DNA from: Arabidopsis thaliana
Taxonomy: Eukaryota > Streptophyta > Magnoliopsida > Brassicales > Brassicaceae
Assembly (NCBI RefSeq): GCF_000001735.4
Contig: NC_003075.7
Location: 4,589,001-4,653,000, forward strand
DNA length: 64,000 nt
Reading direction: 5' to 3'
In this document: positions 46,373-57,269 of the stretch, piece by piece
Position numbering within the stretch: position 1 is the first letter of the stretch
Layout: each line of letters opens with the position of its first letter
Position numbers and translations under genes: made by a program
The notes under the pieces: generated by a model
Database searches by the model: none
Seen by the model: the letters and a program-made list of their open reading frames with translations, nothing else
Told to the model about the DNA's origin: nothing

Positions 46373-47300
46373 TTTGCGAGGGAAGTAATCCCTCGCAAAT
46401 TTGCGAGGGAATTGCAGGCATTTTTCTAGAACACGGACGCACGTTGCAAATCCCTCGCAAATCTTGCGAGAGACTGTTTCCTCACAAATTTGCGAGGAAA
46501 GTACGAGTACTTTGCAATGAACAATATCAACCCTCGCAAACCACCCGCAAAAATCTCGCAAATCTTTACCCTAAACCCTAAAATACATAGAAGTTATTTG
46601 AGATCTTTGATTTTCATCTATAAATGTAAATCTAAATGACTGTATAATCATACAAGTGGATTATATGGTGATGCACAAAAACATATTATATATATTTCAA
46701 TATTAACATTTCATTTTGAAAATGTTAAACACTTATGATTCAAATTATTGAAAACACATAAGTTCATTATTGATGTATTTGGGGAAAATGCACATTTGAA
46801 GTTTTTGAGATGAAATTAGATTCTAATGTAGATATTTAACTTCCTAATGATTCAGAATAACGAATCCAAATGATTTTAAGTAGTGTTTTCTTGTATTTTT
46901 TCAAATTGATTCAACAATGCGAGGTCTTTGCGAGGGATTTGCAAGGCTATCGTAGCACTTCCCTCGCAAATATTTACCCTAAACCTTAAATTATTAAAAA
47001 TATTTAGTCATGTTTTTATTTGCTGAGAGTCTTATTCGAAAAAGGAGAATCTAAATCAGATATGATTCAAACAGTGAATCAAAATGGTGGAGTTAATTGG
47101 TTGAAGGATTGGGAGGGAATTGCTAGACGCACTCGCACTTCTCTCGCAAATATTACCCTAAACCCTAAATTATTTAAAATCAAAGGTTACGAGGGACTTG
47201 CTAGGACATCTCGCAGTTCCCTCGCAGTATGTGGTGCGTTTTAATTGGTTTAAAAGATCTTCCTCGCAATTTCATAGCAAACTATACGAGGGTTTTGCGA
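46373..47300. repeat. Cluster of GCGAGGGA/TCCCTCGC motifs with telobox-like words
   Basis: About 18 copies of TTGCGAGGGA-type words or their complement occur in two groups (46373-46560 and 46918-47300), in both orientations, some adjacent so as to form inverted pairs. ACCCTAAACCCTAAA, a telobox-like word, follows a motif near 46568 and recurs near 47153, with a variant near 46975. Such motif arrays recall the subterminal repeats of DNA transposons such as CACTA, but no termini were found. Open frames here are low-complexity shadows. Confidence 0.55.
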
Positions 47301-47770
47301 GGAAATATATATCTATATATACTCGAATCAAACACTTCTTCGTGGAATATATTACTTTTTTACTAAGTAAACTCTTGTATATATATGTTCCTTTGATTCA
47401 TTGTCAAAATGTAAGAGAAGAATAAAGCAATAATAGAACTCTTGTTTGGTCTTTACTCTCTCTAGTCTTTATTCTTCTTTTTAGTTAAATATTTTATAAC
47501 AAGAGTTGAATTAATCAATGGTAAGGTTGTAAAATATTACAAGGAATACCAAGTGATCTTAAACCGTTGAAATAACTCTTCTCAATCTCAAGGATCATTT
47601 ATCTCCCAAGATATAATTACTACCACTGGTTCATAAAATCTAATTTGATCGTATATCAAACTTTCAATACTTAAAACATTTCAGAAACTATACCTTATAT
47701 TGAAAACAAACAAATATCTTTGTATCACTCCATTCCATCACAAACGTATATATTTTACATATGACAAATG
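47301..47770. other. Downstream flank of the PR-1-like gene
   Basis: About 470 bases with no gene or repeat recognised; A+T-rich, as expected of a plant gene's 3' flank. Confidence 0.5.
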
Positions 47771-47794
47771 AATCACCATATATAGATGATGATA

Positions 47795-47800
47795 TTTATT
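47795..47800 (-). terminator. Polyadenylation signal of the PR-1-like gene
   Basis: AATAAA on the minus strand lies about 64 bases after the stop codon of the gene at 47864-48346, a normal distance for a near-upstream poly(A) element in plants. Confidence 0.5.
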
Positions 47801-47863
47801 GAACAGAAAATACTGAAATAGATACATATGTCCTCTATGGACAATTTCAATTGTGTATATAAT

Positions 47864-48346
47864 TCAAAAAGGTCGTTCACTAAGAATGACAGACGGATCA
47901 TAGCTACAAATGGCAAGGAATCCACCATTATTGCATTTGACTTTGGCACACCCAAGAAACACCGACTTTCGAAACAAAACCTGCTTATAACCGTCACATG
48001 ATTTCCCAGCACGACATGTGTTTGTAGTATAATCGTAATCAGACTTCTGGTTAAGAAAGGTGCTCACAAACTCCTCAGCTGAGAAGTCAATAATATCCGC
48101 TTTTATGGTCTCCCCGTAGGGCCCACCTGAGAGAAATAAACCGCAGTCGCGTCTCTTCTCGGCGTAGGCTTGAGCATAGGCAGTCAGTGTCTGGCTCCAC
48201 ATCAAGGGACTCACGCCTACAGAAACTCGAGCACGGTTGTGGGCATTGAAGTAGTCTTGCGGCTGGTCTTGGGCTTTCAGAGGAACAGAAAAAGATAGTG
48301 CAAGAGCAATAGCCAAGACTAAAAGGTTAGGATAGGAGTTAAACAT
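47864..48346 (-). CDS. PR-1-like secreted CAP-domain protein
   Basis: An intact single-exon 160-aa frame, the usual size of plant PR-1 proteins. Residues 1-25 form a signal peptide (hydrophobic LVLAIALALSFSVPLKAQ, cleavage near Ala25), so secretion to the apoplast is expected. The CAP domain follows: DYFNAHNRARVSVGVSPLMW (31-50), SGGPYGET (73-80), LGCAKVKCNNGG (131-142) and CSYDP (147-151). All six cysteines are present (68, 111, 117, 133, 138, 147). Two positions deviate from canonical PR-1: the His of the CGHYTQ box is Gly119 (CDGYKQ), and the Glu of WVSEK is Gln100 (LNQK). His36 and Glu79 are kept. PR-1 family members are defence-related; sterol binding is reported for some. It is probably one of the diverged PR-1-like paralogues. 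Confidence 0.93.
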   Translation of the reverse strand: MFNSYPNLLVLAIALALSFSVPLKAQDQPQDYFNAHNRARVSVGVSPLMWSQTLTAYAQAYAEKRRDCGLFLSGGPYGETIKADIIDFSAEEFVSTFLNQKSDYDYTTNTCRAGKSCDGYKQVLFRKSVFLGCAKVKCNNGGFLAICSYDPSVILSERPF

Positions 48347-48388
48347 TTTAATTTTTTCTGTAGTGGTTTGTAGAGTTAAGAAACGATG

Positions 48389-48397
48389 ATTTATATA
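48389..48397 (-). promoter_or_regulatory. TATA box of the PR-1-like gene
   Basis: TATATAAAT on the minus strand, 43-51 bases before the ATG at 48346. This predicts a short leader of about 10-20 nt, which fits the family. Confidence 0.7.
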
Positions 48398-48504
48398 GAA
48401 AGAAGGTGTGATACTTTAATAATAAACTTTCAGAACTTTAATTAGAAATCTATTTTTTCCACTAAAGATCACTTGTAGTATTGTATTGATTATCTCTTTT
48501 ACCA

Positions 48505-48537
48505 AGTCAACTAGGCGAAGAGGTCAAAGAGCCGTCA
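48505..48537 (-). promoter_or_regulatory. W-box pair and TGACG motif upstream of the PR-1-like gene
   Basis: On the minus strand there are TTGACT (48505-48510), TTGACC (48522-48527) and TGACG (48533-48537), 160-190 bases before the ATG. WRKY factors bind TTGAC[CT] and TGA-bZIP factors bind TGACG; both occur in salicylate-responsive PR-1 promoters. The motifs are seen; their function here is inference. Confidence 0.55.
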
Positions 48538-49296
48538 TATTCACGATCCATTCTAAAAGAAAAATTCTATAAAGTATTTTTATGAAAATCGAAACATACT
48601 TAATGAAACATCTATTGTATTGTATTTTAATGAAATTTTATCTTAAGAAATATGTATTAAGAGATTGGTTCTTCCCTGGTCTTTTCAAGTTTTTCTTTTT
48701 TACTTACAAATAAAACCAACTACAACAATGTGACAAATAGAATAAATCTAGAGTATATATACTAACTAGAGTCAATTAGCTGGATAGCCAAATTCGACAC
48801 ACAAATTAGCAAAATAGCCATGCGGCAGAAAACTTTAATAAATAGCCTTTTTTTGGGGTGTGAAATAACCAAAATAACCTGGAAAGATAGGCGGGAACAC
48901 GTGAGTTCCGACACTAGGTGTCTATATGTAGGGAACATAAACATACGTAGGTAATGAGTAACCCGTTTTATTTATAAAACACACGCCATTTATATATGTT
49001 TTTGTTCCTGATGAGCCACATAACTTATAGATTTCAATTACCGATGAGAACATAAACATGCGTAGATAATGAGTAACCCGCTTTATTTATAAAACACACG
49101 ATATATATAGATGTATTTGTTCATTTTTTTTTTTAATTCTATAAACCACATACCTTTTAGATTTCATAGATGGAATTGATATTTAAACACTAATTTATAT
49201 CACTAGATATGCCAAAAACGGAACGTATATATACAGATGTTTGCTTTGTATGCGATTAGTTATTCAATGGAGACTAACAGGTAAAAGATCATTGGT

Positions 49297-51025
49297 AACT
49301 GTAACATAGAACGTTATTTAAAAACAACACATGTAATTCCTATATGCAGACGCGGTATGAAAACAATGGGCGTGAGTTGGAAATTGTGTATTGGGCAATA
49401 TACTCGACAAAGTATCAACTTATAGAGATCATACATTACATGCAATGTTTCGCTATATCAGTAATCATTAGTATGCAACTTGCTACATAATATGGTCGCC
49501 AAATCTTATTTGCGATTTGACAATGTAAATCTACCCGTAGAAAAATATTTGATACGTATCTATTGCATTAAATGCGGCGAAAGTGTTATAAACGGGTTCC
49601 AATGTTGCATTGGGGGAAGGGGTGAAAACAATTCCAAAAACAACTTGTTTCGTATAAATATAACATAAGATAACCACTAAGCATCCACCAGATAAACGAC
49701 ACGTCGCGCATGACGTCTACGATAATGTTAAAACACATGAATTATTGTGGTTATGCATGTAATTCAAATACAATTCAGTTATATGTTTGATGCGACATTT
49801 ACACAAGCGACGGATTCCATAGATTAGCAGCCATTCGAGAGTATGGAGGGAAATCATAATTATTCAAAATTATGTGGCTTAAAAGCTTGTAAGCACTGTT
49901 GCGGAAAAATATCTTAAACTACTGTAGCCCTAATTGGTAGCGAAAGTATCAACTTGTAGAGATCATACATTACATGAAATGTTTGGTTATAACAGTAATC
50001 ATTAGTATCCAACTTGCTACATAATCTTATCGGCACATTTTATTTGCGATTTGACAATATAAAGAGTCCGTAGGAAAATATTTGATACGTATCCATTGCA
50101 TTAAATACGGCGAGAGTGTTATATACGGGTCCCAATGTTGCATTGGGGGAAGGGGTGGAACAAAGGCCAGAAACAACATGTTTCGTATAAATATAACAAA
50201 GGAGAACCACTAACCATCCACCAGATTGACGACATGTCGCACATGACGTATGTGCTAGTGTTAAAAAACATGAATTATTGTTGTTATGCATGCAATTTTA
50301 ATACAATTCAGTTATAAGTTTGATGACGACTGCTTCCGTCGATTAGCAGCCTTGCGAGAGTTTAGAGGGAAATCATAATTATTCAAAATTATGTGGCTTA
50401 AAAGCTTGTCAGTATGTTGCCCAAAAATATCTTAGTATATTGTAGCCCTACTTGTTATCAAGACATTCCCTATATAACAGGAGAGATGAATAGCATTTAA
50501 CGATCACACCACTTCCTCTTTGAAAAAATCAAAAGGAACAAGTATACAACAAAGGAGAAAGACAAGTTACAGCAGTACTAGGTATGCCATTAATGATAGA
50601 TTTGTTTTACAGAGTACCCTGTAAAATAGAACGTTATATAAGAACAACTCATGTAATTTCTTAATGTAAACGCAGTTATACTGACGAATTTGAAAACAAT
50701 AGGCTTGAGTTGGAAATTTTGTATTGGGCTTGATGTTATTCATTCGGTTATAAGCTCGGCAAAGTATCAATTTATAGGTATCATACATTACATGAAATGT
50801 TTGGTTATATCAGTAATCATCATTATGCAACTTGCTACATAATTGGGTCGACACATTTTATTTGCGATTTGACAAAATGAATAGTCCGTTGGAAAATATT
50901 AGATACGTATTTACTACATTAAATGCGGCAACAATGTTATATACTGGTTCCAATGTTGCATTTGGGGAAGGGGTGAAAGAAAGTGTAGAAACAACATGTT
51001 TCTTATAAGTATAACAAAGGAGGAC
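49297..51025. repeat. Three diverged tandem units of about 0.45-0.65 kb
   Basis: The word GATACGTAT with surrounding TTTGCGATTTGACA and CAATGTTGCATTKGGGGAAGGGGTG recurs near 49510-49625, 50043-50158 and 50861-50975. A leader with GAACGTTAT occurs at 49310 and 50629. A trailer with AATTATTCAAAATTATGTGGCTTAAAAGC occurs at 49856 and 50376. Unit 1 runs about 49297-49930, unit 2 49942-50460 and unit 3 50617-51025. No conserved frame across units. Confidence 0.8.
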
Positions 51026-51193
51026 AACATGATGCGCTCTCCAGCGGGTCACCATTAACTTCTCCACTGAGAATAGAGACAGCATTGGTCTACAAAAACA
51101 ACAAGTGAAACAACAACGTTAAAAATGATATACTGGAAAAAGCATGTCTCCATTATATTAGTTTTTCACTCTATAGAAAGTAGTTCACATCTG

Positions 51194-51575
51194 GAAATTT
51201 GAAAGAAAAACATGAATTTAAGAAGAAACTAGAGAGGGATTATTGTCAATATGAAAATAGAGGACGCAAGCAACCAATTTAAAATCGTTTTCAATTACAT
51301 AATACTAAACCCTAAGATAATATATAGGGAACCCAATCAACCAATTTTATAGATTTTTTTGAGAAAAATCCAAAACATACAACAGATAAAAAACACTGAA
51401 ATTTGAAAGAAAAACATGAATTTAAGAGGAAACTAGATAGAGATTATTGTCAATATGAGAATAAAGAACACAAGCAACCAATTTAAAATCGTTTTCAATT
51501 ACATAATACTAAACCCTAAGATAATATATAGGGAACCCAAGCAACCAATTTTATAGATTTTTTTGAGAAAAATCC
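51194..51575. repeat. 178-bp direct repeat, two copies
   Basis: 51194-51371 and 51398-51575 are about 95% identical at a 204-bp spacing; both contain TACTAAACCCTAAGATAATATA and end GAGAAAAATCC. High identity relative to the neighbouring array suggests a more recent duplication. Confidence 0.9.
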
Positions 51576-51664
51576 AGTTTTAATTTTGTATATATATGCA
51601 TATATATAAATGTGTATTTGTGTAGTTATATCACTGGATCCGAAAACCAACTCAAACACATCTC

Positions 51665-52700
51665 GATCCCTTTTTAAAGGTATAAAAGTATGGAATCTAA
51701 AATGAAAATATAGTATACAGATAAATCAATGACTCAAAATAACAAGCATCATTATATAAGAACATTTTATAGAATAAACATAGCATGTTATCTATATAAA
51801 ACACATGAGCAAGCTTTAAATAACATGCAGAATATGAACAAACCTCTTCTTCTTTTTTTAACCTCTAAACGGACAAAAAAGAATCCACAAAATTTGAAGA
51901 AATTTCCAGATCTCGTCTTATCTAACTTCATGTAGAGAGATTAAGAAAAAATTGAGGGTTAGTAGAGAATAAATCAAAAAGAACCAAAACTTAGATCTGG
52001 ACACAATCGGTAAGAACCATATGCATGATACTTATGGAAGTATACATGGGAAGAAATAGAAGAAGACAACGATAAATAATCGAAAACCCAGGACTGAACT
52101 TACAAGATTCGTTGGCGAATACCAGATTGGAGAGGAGGAGAACGAATTAAAACTTCTCTCGCAAACGGCGACGAGAGGAAAAAAAAGATTAGCAGCTATA
52201 TAAAACACATACAAAAAAGTATAAAACAAATGCAAACAAATGAAATAACAGAGTACTTAATGGCAGACCAAAAGGTATAAAAGCATGAAATTTAAAATGA
52301 AAACATAGTATAAAGAGAAACCAATGAGTCAAAATAACAAACATCATTATACAAGAACACATTATAGAGTAGACATAACATGTTATCTATATAAAATACA
52401 TGAACCAACTATAAATAACATGCAAAATATGAACAAACCTCTTGTTTTTAAACAAAAACCCTAGACGGACGAAGCAGAATCCACATAGTTTGAGAAAATT
52501 CCCAGATCTCGCCTTATCTAACTTCATGTAGAGAGATTAAGAAAAAATTGATGGTTAGTAGAGAATAAATAAAAAAGAATCAAAACTTAGATCTGGACAC
52601 AACCGGTAAAAACCCTATGCAAGATACTTATGGAAGTATATATGGGAAGAAATAGAAGAAGATAGAGATAAAGGGGAAAAAGAACCAAACTTTAGATCTG
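51665..52700. repeat. Direct repeat of about 390 bp, two copies
   Basis: 51680-52075 and 52270-52660 share long blocks, for example AACTTCATGTAGAGAGATTAAG and ATACTTATGGAAGTATA. A shorter third part (TTTAGATCTGG and GGGAAGAAATAGAAGAAGA) follows at 52690-52765. No coding content. Confidence 0.83.
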
Positions 52701-53215
52701 GCCACAATCGTTAATTTTTATGCAATTGAAGTATAAAGGGGAAGAAATAGAAGAAGATCGGCGATAAATAAACGAAAATCAATGGCTTACCTTACTAAAT
52801 TCGCCGGCGAAAGGAGAATCATAAATTAATACTTGGATTGCTAACGGTGACGAGAACGAGAAGAAGGTTTGAAAGAGACAATCAAGTTCTGGGCTTGATT
52901 GAAGAAGATGAGAAACGCAATCGCCAACGACGGCACTAGGTTTTGGGAGGATATTTTGCAGTGTGAAGAAAAAACACGATTTTTATTTTCACATAGATTA
53001 CTCTTGATATGAGAGAATGAATATAATGATAGCTTCCGAATATTTCAAATTTCAAACCCAGAATCATACGCTCCCCAAACAGTGTCTTGTCGCTTTGATG
53101 TCTAAGGTTATACATGTAAGAATACATGGGTTTCCGACATAACTCTGTAGCTCATGGCTATTTCCTTAATTCTTTTTGAATCCATGGCTATTTAGTGTAT
53201 ATACTCTACTAACTA

Positions 53216-54260
53216 ACCTTTGACAACAAAAGAATAAAGAGAATAGCCTTTAACGAATAGTATGAGAGAAAAAAAAAACATTTGCACTTTATTTATGACA
53301 CTTTTACCCTAAATAAAAGTCAAACCTTCGTTTTTCCTTCTTCCATCTCTTTCTCTTTCTATTTCTTATTTCGACAAATTACATCTCTATTTTCTACCAT
53401 TGTGCCTTATTCTTTGATTTCTCAAACCATCATCACCTTCTCCATAACCACCTCCATTACAACAACCACCACAAGCTCTAGTAGATCATTTGACTATAGC
53501 CGTTAACGGTGTTGTTTTTCATCAATTTGGGATTCAGTGGTTCAACCATTGAGCTCTTCTGTTTATTTGGTCTATATAGGATTTAGCTATTTCCGATATC
53601 GTTTCTTTTTAGAATCTGAGATTTGCCTTCACCCTCAAGAGTTCAAGGTTTCCTTTCAATGTTATGTTATCATTTCATATATCATGTTATTTTTATATTA
53701 GGCATGTAATTTTTCTAAAAACATTGTATTTATTTAAAATGATCTGCACCTTTTAAATAATTCATGTCATCTATTGTAATCACGTATCTTATCTATACCC
53801 ATCCGAACAATAAGATATGTTTCTTTTGAATAATGCATGTTCATTTTAAATTAGACATGCATTTTCTACAAATACTTTGTATTATTTTAATAGATCTATA
53901 CCTTTTAAATATTTCATGTTCTCTACTGTAATCTTATTCATACCTATCCAAACAATAAGATGTATTTCTTCTGAATAATGCATGTTCCTTTTATAATTGT
54001 CATGTATTTTTTTAATAGAACATTAATTCATTTAGATACTGTGTTTTCTGTAAATAATTCATGTCCTTTATTCAGATTACATAAATTTTCTTTCTTCCAA
54101 AACTATCGATACCAATGAACTCTGATTTATCATCACCGGCATTATTGTAAAAACAAGAAAATAGAAGGATATTTTAGTATTTACTCCCCTCCAAAAAGAG
54201 TTATTTACCTAAGTTTTCTAACACAAGGCTATTCTCTCAATTCTTTTCAATTTCATGGTT
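53216..54260. repeat. A+T-rich segment with inverted edge words
   Basis: GAGAATAGCCTT near 53239 is matched in reverse near 54227, suggesting another inverted-end unit next to the previous one. Inside, GAATAATGCATGTTC and TTTTAAATAATTCATGT-type words recur at roughly 130-160-bp intervals (53750-54070), giving a diverged tandem look. No gene. Confidence 0.45.
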
Positions 54261-54429
54261 ACTTTGTAATATTACCCATAAATCTCCGTCAAAAATTATT
54301 TTCAATTCTCAATTCTCTCAATTCTTTTCAATTTACAAATTTTCCGTCAAAAATTATTTTTCCACCCAAAAGTTTGTTCCGCCAAAAAAAACAATTCCTC
54401 GCCAAATTTTTTATCCCGTAACAAATTGT

Positions 54430-54636
54430 TTCTCAGCAAAAAAATACATTTAAAAATCTTTGTAAAATTTCTAAGAACCTTTTAAGAACTCTTGAACCTT
54501 TTAAAAACTCTTAAAAACATTATAAAGTTTTTTAAAAGCTTTGTAAAGTTGTTAAAAACCCTTGTAAATTATTTTAAAACCTCTTAAAATCTTTATAAAG
54601 TCTTTAAATAAATATGTAAATACTTTAAAACTCCTT
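54430..54636. repeat. Degenerate short tandem repeat
   Basis: About ten imperfect units built on CTTTTAAAAACTCTTGTAAA, period near 20 bp. Low complexity and non-coding. Confidence 0.6.
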
Positions 54637-54688
54637 GATATACCTCAATTTTCACTGCTTTTAGCTATGATTTAGTTACAGTTTTTAG
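54637..54688 (+). repeat. LTR fragment, left part (split by hAT copy 1)
   Basis: TGATATACCTCAATTTTCACTGC and following bases match the reverse complement of 8870-8928, the terminus of the solo LTR in RPA-like copy 1. The match resumes at 60402 beyond the hAT element. Confidence 0.75.
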
Positions 54689-54842
54689 CAATGTTTTTAA
54701 ACCCGACCCAGACAGTGAACCGGATTACCTTATGGGTTACTGGGTCATCGGGTCAAGCAGGTTAGACCACGTGTCAATTGATTAAAATTTCTTTAATAAT
54801 TTAATATTAATAGAGTTCAACTCTCAATGAAAGCAGATTATT

Positions 54843-56309
54843 ATGTATTTTGAAAATCGGTCTACTACCCCCCCCCTTTCAAAACCACTCGCTCAAAAAT
54901 TCCTCTCAAACACTATAATCGAGACAATTACTTTCACCATGTTTTCTGACGCCGGTAGAGTTTTTGCTCGCCGGCGTCGAGATATTGTTTGCTTTTCTCA
55001 ATCCTTTCGCAACCTTTCTCGATTCTTACTTCATTTGTTTATAATCTTTTACCATCCTTCACTCCTTTCACCTTGCTTCCATGGTGTTCCTTTGTACCGC
55101 GATAACATTAATAGAGGTTTTCCGGCGAACCCTGTATCCCTCATAAGGCCCGTGAACTCAGTGAAGGAGGAACCGATGTCCAGTCACTCTCCAAATGCTA
55201 AATTTGAGAGTTGTCTCCCGAAAATCTCTAGATCTCTGAAATCTAGAACTTTCGCAATCCTCGTCGCTCATTACCTCTACCGGATCCCCTCGAAGACAAA
55301 TCTGTCATCTCCTTCTTCCTTGATGGAATGGAGAGCTGATTTGACGCTGAAACCAGTGATGATGATTTTAACGGCGGAAGTATTAATCTTAAACCTAACC
55401 AAGCCGTGTTGCTCTTTCATTGCCTCATATCCGTACACATGCGGCGGCATCAACAACATCTCCCCAACTGAAGCAACCCTAGGTTTCAGCTTGTTGGGCC
55501 TTTCGAATTGTTGCAGCCCATCTTCCCTGTCTCGGCCCACTTCCACAAATCTCAGCCTATCTCATAATCACAGCAGCCCAGGTTGATTTATTTTATTTCC
55601 TCACCAAATCCATCTATAAGATTATGTCGTTTTTACGGTTTGAGCAGCCATGGACTCTTCTCTCTCCCTGAAGCGACTCTCTGTATTTGGCTCTGCGAGT
55701 ATTCCTTACAAACCATGTTGTTGAACTCCCTTCTGGCTAAAGGCAATGAAACCGAATCAATCCAGCGGCCACACTCTAATTCAAACCAGCGGCCACACCT
55801 AAGAGATGTGTTTCTTCTTGTTTTGCTTCCACCCTCTCGAACCATAGCTAAGCTTTCTCAACAAACTTTCAAAATCTTATTTAGAACTGCACTCTTACTT
55901 GACCTCGAGGGTCTTTGGCGTCCAAGCATCTCCGTCATGGAAAGAACCTCGGCTCCGCCTTCCTCCTATATGGTGAGAACCTCGGTTCCACCTTCTTCCT
56001 TTACGGAGAAGAACCGAACAATATCCTTAGTTGTTCCACTGATGTCCGTGTCGGTGTTCGGTAAGGCTAAGTATCCTTTTCCAAAGTCACAAGATCTGAT
56101 GATAATGACTATTTCTAAAATTCCCGAACAATTCGCGGAAGTGTTCTCGACACACCATGATCTCGTTTGTGGTTTGTTGCTAGCTAGCTTCTGTCTCCGA
56201 GTTTCTACGGATATATCCTTAAAGCCCTTTGTTTATGTTATCTTTCTTATCAATGTTGTAAATCTTTGCTCAAAAACTTTGTATCTTTTTCCCCTTTGGA
56301 GGTTGAATG
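54843..56309 (+). other. Unrecognised open frames inside hAT copy 1
   Basis: 54843-55586 (247 aa) and an overlapping frame from about 55583 are open on the plus strand, and a shorter one (55277-55546) on the minus strand. Composition is richer in C/T and G+C than the rest of the window. I recognise no domain; residues such as RRRRDIVCFSQSFRNLSRF show no clear motif. hAT copy 2 lacks the segment. It could be captured host sequence (Pack-type cargo) or the interior of a longer parent element. Confidence 0.35.
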
Positions 56310-57173
56310 TGAAACATCCCGACCCATTTTTTTTAAACATAATTAAATATTCCCATAAATATCTAATTAAACCAACCAATAAAGCAACAATTAAACTGCA
56401 AGTCAAAAATACTATTTTATGAATAAACAAATAATTCAACCAACAAAACCAAGAATGACTAAAAATCCTAACACAACCCTAACCGGTTCCAATAACCAAA
56501 ACATAAAAGTAAACCAAACGAGTTCCTAGATCATCCTCTCTTCCTTGCCATGATTTTACGATCACACTTTATCTTTACCTGCATCAACAATACAATGAGA
56601 TGCGTAAGTATTATCATAAATACTTAGTGAGGCGATTCTCCCATCTACGAGCTATACACACAAGCAAATAAAAGGGTATAATCACAAATACAACACAAAC
56701 AAACCAGTCATCGAATAATTCACTCAAAACACATTTACCACACCTACATATCATCACACAAAACAAAACATACAACCCAATCGCTCAGATAAGCTCATGG
56801 TCACGCACTCACCTTAACAAAATTATTCTAACAACAATTAAACCCAGGAGAGACTCTCCTTGCGTCTGAAACAGTCCAGAAACGTCCTACAACATGTCAC
56901 AACCAAAAGCAACCTTTGAAGCAAACTGTACATGAAAAACAGAAACAAACAGTCTTAAAGACGAAACCCTTATGACCAACTCCCGGTCATCTCGTAAACA
57001 CACCTCTTTCTTAGGTTGTTTACTCAAACTTTCCAAAAATAGACAAGTCCTTTCTGGGAAACTTTCCATTTTTGAGAACCGCACAACACATTCTTAAATA
57101 AGACAACTCAAGTCAAATCTAAGAAAAAAAAATATTCATCTTATAAATCATCAGATGTCATGATCGTTACAAC
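56310..57173 (-). repeat. 3' LTR of the chromovirus
   Basis: The outer end is certain from the target duplication. The inner end is proposed at TGTAACGATC (minus strand, 57173). A 165-bp block (56812-56975) is nearly identical to 59160-59325 in the other LTR. The proposed starts of the two LTRs do not match well. Confidence 0.6.
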
Positions 57174-57269
57174 TTCAAACGAAAATACAAATGAAAGAGA
57201 AATAAGAACAACAACTCAAAAGATCAAAAACTCAACATCACTATAACTGGAAACCAAGGATAGGCAAAC

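Larger units (their letters stand above)
48755..53215. mobile_element. Large non-coding element with terminal inverted similarity
   Basis: The left edge (GAGTATATATACTAACTAGAG, then AATAGCC words) is mirrored at the right edge, whose reverse complement begins GAGTATATACACTAAATAGCC. The interior is non-coding and made of duplicated blocks at 49297-51025, 51194-51575 and 51665-52700. The AAATAGCCA-rich ends resemble Mutator-like elements of Brassicaceae, but no target duplication could be matched, so the class is open. Confidence 0.5.

Noticed and set aside
46349..47425. Short frames in the GCGAGG motif cluster
   Set aside because: They follow the repeated motif and have no domain, start context or conservation.
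51729..52235. Open frames in the 390-bp duplicated block
   Set aside because: The frame is not preserved between the two copies.
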